IMG/VR virus record: IMGVR_UViG_3300010885_035744
Span: 1 to 27,354 of that record
Length of the DNA: 27,354 nt
Source of the DNA: a virus
Direction: 5' to 3' (one strand)
Position numbers and translations under genes: made by a program. Of this stretch, positions 20,786-27,275 are shown piece by piece. The notes under the pieces were generated by a model. It had not been told where the DNA came from and ran no database searches. It saw only the letters and a list, made by a program, of their open reading frames with translations. Position 1 is the first letter of the stretch, and each line of letters begins with the position of its first letter.

Positions 20786-21079
20786 ATGGACCAACTACAG
20801 CTAGACTTTGCGAAAGAAACACCCTCAAGCTACAAAATACATCTTTACAAGAATGATGCTGAGATTGTCTCTTTAAGGGCAGACTCACAAGTTGACGCCT
20901 CCCATAAGCGGAGAGCACTGATAAATCTCTTGGATCGATCCCCTTACCGAAAAGTGGGTTGGGAAGAAGATCCAAGGGCTACCGGCTGGTTTGGGTTGAG
21001 CCTCCACAATGGCCCTGCCTCTCCTGCTTCCATCTACCATCTAACAATAGAAAAAGACTTAGGAGTCCGAGATGAGTGA
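20786..21079 (+). CDS. Small hypothetical protein with N-terminal QLQLDF
   Basis: 97 residues. MDQLQLDFAKE puts QLQLDF at residues 3-8, resembling the six-residue form of the clamp-binding peptide (QLxLxL/F). The body is alpha/beta: YKIHLYKNDAEIVSLRADSQ, a helix SHKRRALINLLDRS, PYRKVGWEE, then GLSLHNG and IYHLTIEKD. Function is not recognised. It is first in an operon with 21072 and 21340, overlapping the next gene by 8 bp. Confidence 0.62.
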   Translation: MDQLQLDFAKETPSSYKIHLYKNDAEIVSLRADSQVDASHKRRALINLLDRSPYRKVGWEEDPRATGWFGLSLHNGPASPASIYHLTIEKDLGVRDE

Positions 21080-21371
21080 CCAAAACATCACAATTGAAGA
21101 AAGAATTGACGCCCTTGAGCAACGAGTTGCCTTCCTTGAGAAGGAGCGACCGGGCCGTCGCATGCGCCCTAACGTAACCTCACAGGGTGGCGTGTGTGGC
21201 ATTAATCCTGACTGTGACTCCAAAACCTGTGAAGATGCCAGCATCTACCGTTACCAGCAGGGTTGTCAGGGAGAAAAATGTACTCAAATCAACCGTGACT
21301 ACTACGCAGACTATCGGGCCAAGAGGAAGCGGGAAAAGAATGGTGCAGCGGAAGCCACCACAGAGTACTGA
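21072..21371 (+). CDS. Coiled-coil plus Cys-rich (possible zinc-ribbon) protein
   Basis: 99 residues. The N-terminal helix ITIEERIDALEQRVAFLEKE (about 6-25) is a heptad-like coiled coil. Six Cys follow (CGINPDCDSKTC and GCQGEKC), then a basic helix NRDYYADYRAKRKREK. The C-x-GC-x-C with a trailing basic Arg/Lys helix is common in small actinophage zinc-binding proteins thought to contact DNA. It may be a small regulator, but the exact metal ligands are uncertain. AGGAGT precedes the start inside the upstream gene. Confidence 0.6.
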   Translation: MSDQNITIEERIDALEQRVAFLEKERPGRRMRPNVTSQGGVCGINPDCDSKTCEDASIYRYQQGCQGEKCTQINRDYYADYRAKRKREKNGAAEATTEY

Positions 21372-21576
21372 ACCTTCTCCAGACATCACTGAGATCGGGA
21401 AAGGTCATCCCGTTAAGGTGAAAGGCGAGAAGCAGACAGTCACCTTCAGGTTTATGAAGATCAACGAGAAGGACGACTCTGTCACAGTTTGGGGTGGAGA
21501 TAAAGACCCCACTGGATATATCGCTATGAGGACTTATCCCAAGGATAAGATAATCGTACTTCCGAACCCAAGGTAG
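21340..21576 (+). CDS. Small hypothetical protein overlapping the Cys-rich gene
   Basis: 78 residues from ATG 21340, which overlaps the end of the previous gene by 32 bp; the frame is open further upstream, but that stretch lies wholly inside the Cys-rich gene and is probably not translated in this frame. The body is beta-like (VTFRFMKINEKDDSVTVWGG, GYIAMRTYPKDKIIVLPNP) after a basic, Pro-rich head. It reads like a small SH3-like or OB-like fold, but no family is recognised. A GAGGAAG site lies about 12 nt upstream, so the start is less certain than most. Confidence 0.52.
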   Translation: MVQRKPPQSTEPSPDITEIGKGHPVKVKGEKQTVTFRFMKINEKDDSVTVWGGDKDPTGYIAMRTYPKDKIIVLPNPR

Positions 21577-21605
21577 TTGCATTCCTCGTAAAGCGCCGCT
21601 ATACT
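21577..21605 (+). promoter_or_regulatory. Promoter with no ORF downstream
   Basis: TTGCAT (21577-21582), 17 nt, then TATACT (21600-21605). No start codon lies at the usual 6-8 nt. The transcript would begin near 21612 and run straight into the strong terminator at 21663-21696. Confidence 0.5.
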
Positions 21606-21611
21606 CAGAAC

Positions 21612-21702
21612 TACTCAGGGTGCTTGGATTGGTCCCCTTTCCTTGGGTTGGTCAGGTTGGTGAAAGTAGCCCCTCGTTAAAGCGAGGGGCTACTTTGTTT
21701 CT
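21612..21702 (+). ncRNA. Candidate small untranslated RNA upstream of terminase
   Basis: About 90 nt lie between the promoter at 21577-21605 and the terminator. There is no credible ORF. The body is G/U- and C/U-rich (GGTCCCCTTTCC, TTGGGTTGGTCAGGTTGG) and could pair internally. No tRNA cloverleaf or known RNA family is recognised. Its position just before the terminase gene invites comparison with packaging-linked small RNAs, but that is only an analogy. Confidence 0.4.
21663..21702 (+). terminator. Strong rho-independent terminator
   Basis: AAAGTAGCCCCTCG (21663-21676) and CGAGGGGCTACTTT (21683-21696) form a perfect 14-bp stem with a 6-nt loop, followed by GTTTCT. It separates the upstream genes from the terminase unit. 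Confidence 0.88.
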
Positions 21703-21720
21703 AATATGGAATAAATGCTT

Positions 21721-21726
21721 TATAGT
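21721..21726 (+). promoter_or_regulatory. -10 box of leaderless terminase gene
   Basis: TATAGT ends 6 nt before GTG 21733. The upstream in-frame ATG 21715 would place the -10 box inside the coding region. Confidence 0.6.
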
Positions 21727-21732
21727 GGCATC

Positions 21733-23319
21733 GTGGCTACTTACGAAGATTTAGGCAATCCAGACGACATCGAAGAAGGAAATTACATTGAGGACGAGGA
21801 CCAAGAGGTAGTAGAAGAAGAAGAAGATTATGGACTTGATGCTGAGTCTCAAGCCTTTGTTGATGAGTTGATCAAGAGAATTATCATATTCTGTGAGGAA
21901 TTCGCCGGTTTAGAGCTTCGTCCTTATCAACGTAGTCTTGCGTACAGGATCGTGGAATCACTGGTCATGGTGGACGGCGAGGAAGTTACGGCTCTGTGGT
22001 CACGTCAAAGCGGTAAAAGCGAAACCCTGTCGGTGATTGTGGCTGGTTGTATGGTTATCCTTCCCAAGCTTGCTATGTCTTATGAAATGCTGGAGCGCTT
22101 CAAGCGAGGACTTTGGGTAGGGGTGTTTGCCCCTGTCGATAGCCAGTCAGACTTCCTTCATGGCCGAATTGTGGATAAGTTGACTTCTGAGCACGCTCAG
22201 GATTTCCTTAATGATCCCGAGCTTGATGAGCGGGTTGATGGTAAGTCCAAAGTGATCCGGCTTCGATCAGGTTCTCTCTGTCGCCGTTCGACTGCTAACC
22301 CCCGAGCCAAGATCGAAGGCGCTTCCTACCATCTTGTAGTTATTGATGAGGCCCAAGAGGCCGATGACACGATGGTTAGGAAATCGATCCACCCCATGCT
22401 TGCAGCCTATGCAGGAACCATGGTCAAGATCGGTACCCCCTCGTTCCATAAGGGTGATTTCTACAAAGCCATCCAGTTGAACAAGCGTCGTGGTACGCAG
22501 CGTCGTAGTCGTATGAATCACTTTGAATACGATTATCGGACTGTGAGTAAATACAATCCTTATTACGCCAAGTTCATTACTCAGGAGAAAATGCGGCTTG
22601 GAGAGGATTCCGATGAGTTCCAGATGTCCTACAACCTCAAGTGGATGCTTGACCGAGGAATGCTCGTGGCTGAGGACGATCTGGACTTCTTGTCCGATCC
22701 ATCTATGCCACTGGTGAAGTCATGGCACCGGACCCCCTGCGTAGTGGGAATCGATCCCGCCCGTGTGAAGGACTCCACCGTGGTGACCGTGTGCTGGGTG
22801 GATTGGGACTTCCCTGATCCTGCGGGTTTCCGAGAGCACCGAATTCTGAATTGGCTGGAGATCCAGAACACTGAGTGGGAAGAACAGTACTTCCAGATTC
22901 TGGACTTCCTTGATAACTACAACATCGCCTATGTAGGCGTGGACGCTCAAGGTATGGGGTCTGCTGTGGCAGAGCGCCTCAAGCGGCTTTTAGAGCATAA
23001 GTGCGAGGTCATACCAGTATCATCCGATATCAAGACTCAGAGTGAGCGTTGGAAGCATCTGATCTCTCTTCTCCAGCGCCGCATGATCGTGTACCCCGGT
23101 CACTCCAAGGCCAAGCGCACACGAGTGTGGCGTCGATTCCGGCAGCAGATGGAGGACGCCGAGAAGGTCATCAAGGGCAACTACATGATGATTCAGGCCC
23201 CACCGGATGAGCGTGACTCCCATGACGACTATGTGGACTCGCTCGCCATTGCCTGCGCTATGAGCATAAACGATACTACTCCATATGTGGAAACCTTCGA
23301 GGCTCCTTGGTTCAGGTAA
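21733..23319 (+). CDS. terL: Terminase large subunit
   Basis: 528 residues from GTG 21733 (534 from ATG 21715); GTG is preferred because it lies 6 nt after TATAGT. The ATPase has Walker A SRQSGKS (90-96), Walker B LVVIDEA (201-207) and then a coupling segment VKIGTPS. The nuclease has acidic residues in VVGIDPARVKDST (Asp341), YVGVDAQGMG (Asp404) and HDDYVDSLAIACA (Asp498-502). It cuts and pumps DNA into proheads through the portal. A highly acidic Glu/Asp-rich N-terminal extension (about residues 10-35) precedes the motor. No small terminase subunit is recognised upstream. The codons are G/C-rich, unlike the accessory cassette. Confidence 0.95.
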   Translation: MATYEDLGNPDDIEEGNYIEDEDQEVVEEEEDYGLDAESQAFVDELIKRIIIFCEEFAGLELRPYQRSLAYRIVESLVMVDGEEVTALWSRQSGKSETLSVIVAGCMVILPKLAMSYEMLERFKRGLWVGVFAPVDSQSDFLHGRIVDKLTSEHAQDFLNDPELDERVDGKSKVIRLRSGSLCRRSTANPRAKIEGASYHLVVIDEAQEADDTMVRKSIHPMLAAYAGTMVKIGTPSFHKGDFYKAIQLNKRRGTQRRSRMNHFEYDYRTVSKYNPYYAKFITQEKMRLGEDSDEFQMSYNLKWMLDRGMLVAEDDLDFLSDPSMPLVKSWHRTPCVVGIDPARVKDSTVVTVCWVDWDFPDPAGFREHRILNWLEIQNTEWEEQYFQILDFLDNYNIAYVGVDAQGMGSAVAERLKRLLEHKCEVIPVSSDIKTQSERWKHLISLLQRRMIVYPGHSKAKRTRVWRRFRQQMEDAEKVIKGNYMMIQAPPDERDSHDDYVDSLAIACAMSINDTTPYVETFEAPWFR

Positions 23320-23322
23320 TGC

Positions 23323-23328
23323 TAGAAT
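23323..23328 (+). promoter_or_regulatory. -10 box of leaderless gene at 23335
   Basis: TAGAAT ends 6 nt before ATG 23335 and lies just after the terminase stop. Confidence 0.6.
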
Positions 23329-23334
23329 AGTTGT

Positions 23335-24216
23335 ATGGCTGCGAAAGATAATCTTAGCGAACAACTTCATCTCTTCACGCCGCCTGATCCTGAACCCGCT
23401 GTGGATGTGTCGGATTGGGCTAGACAGCAGCAGTGGCATGCTTCCAAGCAAGGTATATTTCCTAAAACGGATAGAGATGTGTCGTCACCAAAAAGGGATG
23501 ACAGTGCGGAGTGGAGATCTGCCGCAGGACATCCTTTAGGATTCCATATGGGTACCCCTTGGGCGGCTACAGATAGAGATGTATTTGCCCACAAGGTCTA
23601 CCATCCTCTGAATCTTCAGGGAGAAGACTACGCTCCAACTGATGAGTTGGATATGGCGGTTAACGAAGATTACGGGTTTGATATACCTCATCTATGGTCT
23701 GATGATTCTGCAAATGGAGCAAATGCTGAGTCAACCAGAGCCGTTCGACAAGGTAAAAACATCCCTTACCTCAATGAGGGTGAGGACGTTGGTTCGGTGT
23801 CGTACAGAGCGCCAAGAAAAAACATACGGACTTGGAGCCAGAGTGTAATCCATAATCCAGATTCCACTTTTGCCGAACGAGCGGCTGTTCGTAAGGGTGC
23901 GGAACTTGCCTATGTGCGACTTCCTAACAATATAAGAGGTCCTGTAAATACTATAAAAGATTCTCAAGGGGAATCCATGGAAGTTCCTACCCCAAGAGGA
24001 CTTAAGGCTTCTCCTATTGATTTCAGTCCTGAGGGTCTTTCTTCTCAGGCCCAACATGAGTTCTATGATGAAGAAACCGGTGAAATGATTCTTCCTGAAC
24101 GTAGGCTTCTGGGCAGATTTACCTATCCTGAAAAAACGGCCCGTGAAGAAAGAATACGGCAAAGCAAACTAGGAACCAACCGTATAGGACAGCTACCCCT
24201 AGAACTAGAACTATAA
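23335..24216 (+). CDS. Possible ADP-ribosyltransferase-like-fold protein with clamp-type motifs at both ends
   Basis: 293 residues. The N-terminus MAAKDNLSEQLHLFTPPDP joins the MAAxDN signature to QLHLF (10-14), the closest match here to the consensus clamp-binding pentapeptide. The C-terminus GQLPLELEL (QLPLEL 286-291) fits the hexapeptide form. Between them, GFHMGTPWAATDR and IPYLNEGEDVGSVSYRAPRK recall an actinophage pattern (H-x-G-T... then Y-x-N-x-x-E-D-x-G-S-x-S-Y) that suggests an ADP-ribosyltransferase-like fold. I am not sure of that; catalytic residues cannot be confirmed by eye. It sits alone between the terminase and virion-like genes. Confidence 0.45.
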   Translation: MAAKDNLSEQLHLFTPPDPEPAVDVSDWARQQQWHASKQGIFPKTDRDVSSPKRDDSAEWRSAAGHPLGFHMGTPWAATDRDVFAHKVYHPLNLQGEDYAPTDELDMAVNEDYGFDIPHLWSDDSANGANAESTRAVRQGKNIPYLNEGEDVGSVSYRAPRKNIRTWSQSVIHNPDSTFAERAAVRKGAELAYVRLPNNIRGPVNTIKDSQGESMEVPTPRGLKASPIDFSPEGLSSQAQHEFYDEETGEMILPERRLLGRFTYPEKTAREERIRQSKLGTNRIGQLPLELEL

Positions 24217-24231
24217 CCATCTAAGTCGTGC

Positions 24232-24237
24232 TACAAT
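24232..24237 (+). promoter_or_regulatory. -10 box of leaderless gene at 24245
   Basis: TACAAT ends 7 nt before ATG 24245. Confidence 0.58.
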
Positions 24238-24244
24238 AATAGTC

Positions 24245-24553
24245 ATGGCTACTAAGACTATTACTACCAGAGGGACTATGTCCCTCACGGGTTCTCCAAC
24301 AGTAGATGTGGTAACCCTATCTACTACCCGTAAAACTAACATAGTTATTACTTACATAACTGGTTCAGGACTTGTGTATGTGACAGCAGGTGGTAGTGAT
24401 GTCGCTAATCCTACTCAAGGAACAAGCGATGAGTTTGTATTAATACCGTCTTCTTTAGGATTTAAAGTTACTATTCCTATGGATAGCACTATCACCACTT
24501 TGAAACTTATCTCTTCAACAAGCTCCGCTAGAGTCCACATTCAGGTTAACTGA
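24245..24553 (+). CDS. Small beta-rich protein, possible virion decoration protein
   Basis: 102 residues, Thr/Ser/Val-rich and all-beta (TTRKTNIVITYITGSGLVYV, FVLIPSSLGFKVTIPMDS, TTLKLISSTSSARVHIQVN). It resembles a small jelly-roll or immunoglobulin-like virion protein. No Cys or catalytic motif is present. Its position between terminase and other head-region genes fits a decoration or head-tail protein, but this is inference from composition and context. Confidence 0.55.
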   Translation: MATKTITTRGTMSLTGSPTVDVVTLSTTRKTNIVITYITGSGLVYVTAGGSDVANPTQGTSDEFVLIPSSLGFKVTIPMDSTITTLKLISSTSSARVHIQVN

Positions 24554-24577
24554 TTTCGGTAATACCCATACTTGTGG

Positions 24578-24612
24578 CATACTTATGATGTCCACTCTTT
24601 ATAGGAGACACT
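24578..24612 (+). promoter_or_regulatory. Leadered promoter and strong Shine-Dalgarno for 24613
   Basis: CATACT (24578-24583) is a likely -10. The leader is about 22 nt and carries AGGAGA (24603-24608) 4 nt before ATG 24613. Confidence 0.55.
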
Positions 24613-24984
24613 ATGTCTTACGCCCCTGAAACTGGCTACGAAGTCGCTTACGCCATGAACATGAATCGTCGTGGCCCGCTCCGCTTTGAGGAAGGTGTCG
24701 CTACCGATACCGACGTTCCTTTTGAGTTCGGTCGTGGTGCCTACAACGATACCGCTGGTGACGGTCGTGGCCGTCAGACTATGGCTGGCATGATCAAGAC
24801 CCCGATGGAAACCCTTCGTGAGAAGGCCCACGTCGGTTCAGCTACTTGGATTGAGGCTCCGATGGAGCTTTCAGAGTTCGTCCAAGGAGCCATGGCTGAT
24901 CATCCGTCGTTTGAGCGTGTTGCCGGTAGCGAACTCGCATCCTGCGTTTCAACGCCACTGTCGTCAACGACTGATAACAAATGA
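24613..24984 (+). CDS. Probable abundant structural protein (unknown)
   Basis: 123 residues, function not recognised. It has a strong Shine-Dalgarno and uses mainly C/G-ending and CGT-type codons, unlike the A/T-ending accessory genes, so high expression is likely. Sequence features include NMNRRGPLRFEEG, a Gly/Arg/Asp-rich middle (GRGAYNDTAGDGRGRQT) and a helical EAPMELSEFVQGAMADH. There is no membrane segment. The stop overlaps the next start (ATGA). A small head or internal virion protein is the most likely class, by context. Confidence 0.6.
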   Translation: MSYAPETGYEVAYAMNMNRRGPLRFEEGVATDTDVPFEFGRGAYNDTAGDGRGRQTMAGMIKTPMETLREKAHVGSATWIEAPMELSEFVQGAMADHPSFERVAGSELASCVSTPLSSTTDNK

Positions 24985-25253
24985 ACGTCGGTCGCTTTGC
25001 GCCGGGATCTGGGACTGTTCAGAAGAACGCCTATGGTCCCGGCGCTACAGGTCGTCCTGCCGGTAAAACGACGCGCCCAAAACCGATGTTTGCTCCTACT
25101 AGCAACGCCGACATGATGCCTGAGTATCTGAAAACGGCAAACGATCTAATGAAGACCTATGGAAGTAATAGCCTTCCTTCCGGTCTTAAGCCCCGTTGGC
25201 AGCGTAACAAGATCAACGCCAATATCTCTAAGGGAATGACTAAGGGTAAGTAA
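24981..25253 (+). CDS. Small basic Gly/Pro-rich protein
   Basis: 90 residues. A disordered basic head (FAPGSGTVQKNAYGPGATG, GKTTRPKP) precedes a helical segment (PEYLKTANDLMKTYG) and a basic end (RWQRNKINANISKGMTKGK). Function is unknown. It is translationally coupled to 24613 by a 4-base overlap and lies 1 nt before the next gene, so all three are expressed together. Confidence 0.6.
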   Translation: MNVGRFAPGSGTVQKNAYGPGATGRPAGKTTRPKPMFAPTSNADMMPEYLKTANDLMKTYGSNSLPSGLKPRWQRNKINANISKGMTKGK

Positions 25254-25254
25254 A

Positions 25255-27186
25255 ATGGCTAAGAAACGTAAAAAAATAGTAGATCCTAGTGAGAACCTCG
25301 CTAACTTTTCTACTACAAAACCCGGAGATGTAGTTGGTGGCGGTGATCCAGTCGTTTCTCAAACCGGAGAAACTCGCCAGACCGCTCCTGCTGCTGTTTC
25401 TATAGGTCGTCTTACCAACAACGAAATAAATACCGATGATATAGATAGCTCTGGTATGTCTTTAGGTGCTCGTATGGCACAACGCGGTCAGGTATATTTT
25501 CCCGGCGCTGGTCGCGGTACCGGTCGTATTAGTCCTCGAATCCCTCATAGATTATCTATACGAGATCAAATTCTTGAGTCCAACCCTGAAACCGCTATCG
25601 GTATTGATATAAACCAAGGAATGCTATTTCATCCTGATTATATTGATGAGTTAGAGACTAAAGCTGCTGGAGCACCTCCCCTTCGTGAATCATCTAAGGG
25701 AGGTATAGTTCCCACTGTTGGTTCTGTGTCTTTAGCCCATCAAGAATTAGATGAAGCTGCTGGGCGTATTGCCGAGGATCAGGGTGCTCGTGTTGCAAAA
25801 GCTGAGAAAACAAGAGCTTCTCACGAAAAAAAACCAACTGCTACTAGTGAAGCTAAGATGCTGGAGGCCGCTGAGAAAGCTGAGGCTCCTTCACAAGAGG
25901 AATTAAATTTAAGAGGAATGGGAGGGGCTATTAGAGATGCAAAAATTAAGTCCCTTAAGACAGTGCAGGATTTATTCCGCGCTGGCCCAGCGTATGTAGA
26001 GCCTAAACAAAGTAAACCTACTGAAAAAAACCCTAATCCTCGTCCAGTATCTCAAAAAAAAATAGATGCTGCTAAAGAATCACATCGACTTCAACAGATT
26101 ACCCATGAACAAAAACTTAGAGAACTTGTAGGCCCTGAAGTAGGTCCCGTAAATAGGAACGATATCTTTCTACACGCCCATGGACGTCAACTTTTAGCTA
26201 GTGCTTTCGACCCAGATATTGACCCGACATTTTATCCCGGCTCATCACAGGAACAAATGCGTGACGTTGCTTCTGAAGAAGCCGTCCATCCTATGTCGGT
26301 TCGAAGCGTTGTGGGAACCACATCTGCTCAGCGGTCTTGGAGAAAGACGATAGGAGCAGGAACAGAAGACGAGCGCACTAACTATCCAAATTTAGATGCA
26401 TCTGAAGCCTCCATTAATAAAGTACAGGACGTTGCTAGAGATTATCCTGATCGATCTGATCCAGCTTTCATAGAGTCAGCAGGTAACGCTACTAGAGGTA
26501 CTAAAGGTGTATCAGGAGGACTTACCGCCCTTCATGGAAGAAACACTGCCAAAATTCTTCGAGGAGAACTTCCTTCAGGGGAGTTTGACCCTTCAGCTAT
26601 TGTAGATTTTTGGAATGAGTCAGATAGTGACAAACAGCCTACATTCACATTAGGTTTGGCAGCTAATGCAGCGGGAGATGTCGACCTACAAGGAAGAGTT
26701 TCTAAGCCCAATAAAGGATTAGCACGTTCTTCTGCTCAGGCTATGACTGTCGACACACACCAAGTTCGACCTATGGGAATAACATACGATAGCGTTTTAG
26801 GTACAGGACCGGGCATGCATACCCGTGCATTTCAAATGCCCGGCAATCAACCGGGGAAATCAACCCAACCACATTATGGAACTATAGCTAACATTGGTAC
26901 TGCCGCCACCCATTTAATTGCTCAACGCATGATTAATAGCGATGGTTCGTGGATGCGAAAGTCCTCCCCAGATGCAGAACCTACTGCTAACCCTCTACCT
27001 ACCCCTCGTGATGTTCAAGAAAACTTGTGGGGAAGTTATGCCGCCGATGTTGCAGGAGATATTGCTGCTGCTAAAGCAGCGGGTACCAAAGAGCGTCAAA
27101 GTAGTAGAGAATACTACAGGCGTTTAAATGACACTAGTAAACGAATTAATACTGTACGTTCTCGCAAAGAAGAGTTTGGACAATAA
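25255..27186 (+). CDS. Large hypothetical protein with QGMLF motif and possible DUF7178-like C-terminal domain
   Basis: 643 residues. A basic N-terminus (MAKKRKKIVD) precedes a disordered stretch. RISPRIPHRLSIRDQILE then leads to INQGMLFHPDYIDEL, with QGMLF at 121-125 as in the zincin paralogues. A Lys/Ala/Glu-rich linker spans about 170-285. The C-terminal half runs through VRSVVGTTSAQRSWRKTI, TKGVSGGLTALHGRNTAKIL and MTVDTHQVRPMG. That order recalls actinophage proteins often called DUF7178 or glycosylase-like (S-x-x-x-x-W... N...KA..IL.G... VTVD.H..R). I hold this loosely. There is no signal peptide. A DNA-associated or virion role is possible. Confidence 0.6.
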   Translation: MAKKRKKIVDPSENLANFSTTKPGDVVGGGDPVVSQTGETRQTAPAAVSIGRLTNNEINTDDIDSSGMSLGARMAQRGQVYFPGAGRGTGRISPRIPHRLSIRDQILESNPETAIGIDINQGMLFHPDYIDELETKAAGAPPLRESSKGGIVPTVGSVSLAHQELDEAAGRIAEDQGARVAKAEKTRASHEKKPTATSEAKMLEAAEKAEAPSQEELNLRGMGGAIRDAKIKSLKTVQDLFRAGPAYVEPKQSKPTEKNPNPRPVSQKKIDAAKESHRLQQITHEQKLRELVGPEVGPVNRNDIFLHAHGRQLLASAFDPDIDPTFYPGSSQEQMRDVASEEAVHPMSVRSVVGTTSAQRSWRKTIGAGTEDERTNYPNLDASEASINKVQDVARDYPDRSDPAFIESAGNATRGTKGVSGGLTALHGRNTAKILRGELPSGEFDPSAIVDFWNESDSDKQPTFTLGLAANAAGDVDLQGRVSKPNKGLARSSAQAMTVDTHQVRPMGITYDSVLGTGPGMHTRAFQMPGNQPGKSTQPHYGTIANIGTAATHLIAQRMINSDGSWMRKSSPDAEPTANPLPTPRDVQENLWGSYAADVAGDIAAAKAAGTKERQSSREYYRRLNDTSKRINTVRSRKEEFGQ

Positions 27187-27194
27187 TGGGACAA

Positions 27195-27227
27195 GCACAT
27201 AATTTGACTTCGTCAATTATTTAGTGC
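27195..27227 (+). terminator. AT-rich hairpin after 25255 operon
   Basis: GCAC...TTGAC (27195-27208 region) folds back on GTCAA...GTGC (to 27227) with a TTC loop and a small internal bulge. No clear U-tract follows, so termination strength is doubtful. Confidence 0.35.
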
Positions 27228-27261
27228 AACTCCTAAATCCTAGATTTCCAAAACTTTCTGC

Positions 27262-27267
27262 TATAGT
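27262..27267 (+). promoter_or_regulatory. -10 box of leaderless gene at 27276
   Basis: TATAGT ends 8 nt before ATG 27276. Confidence 0.5.
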
Positions 27268-27275
27268 GGTGGCTA

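Noticed and set aside
21612-21700. tRNA gene
   Set aside because: No cloverleaf with T-arm consensus or CCA-type acceptor stem could be drawn.
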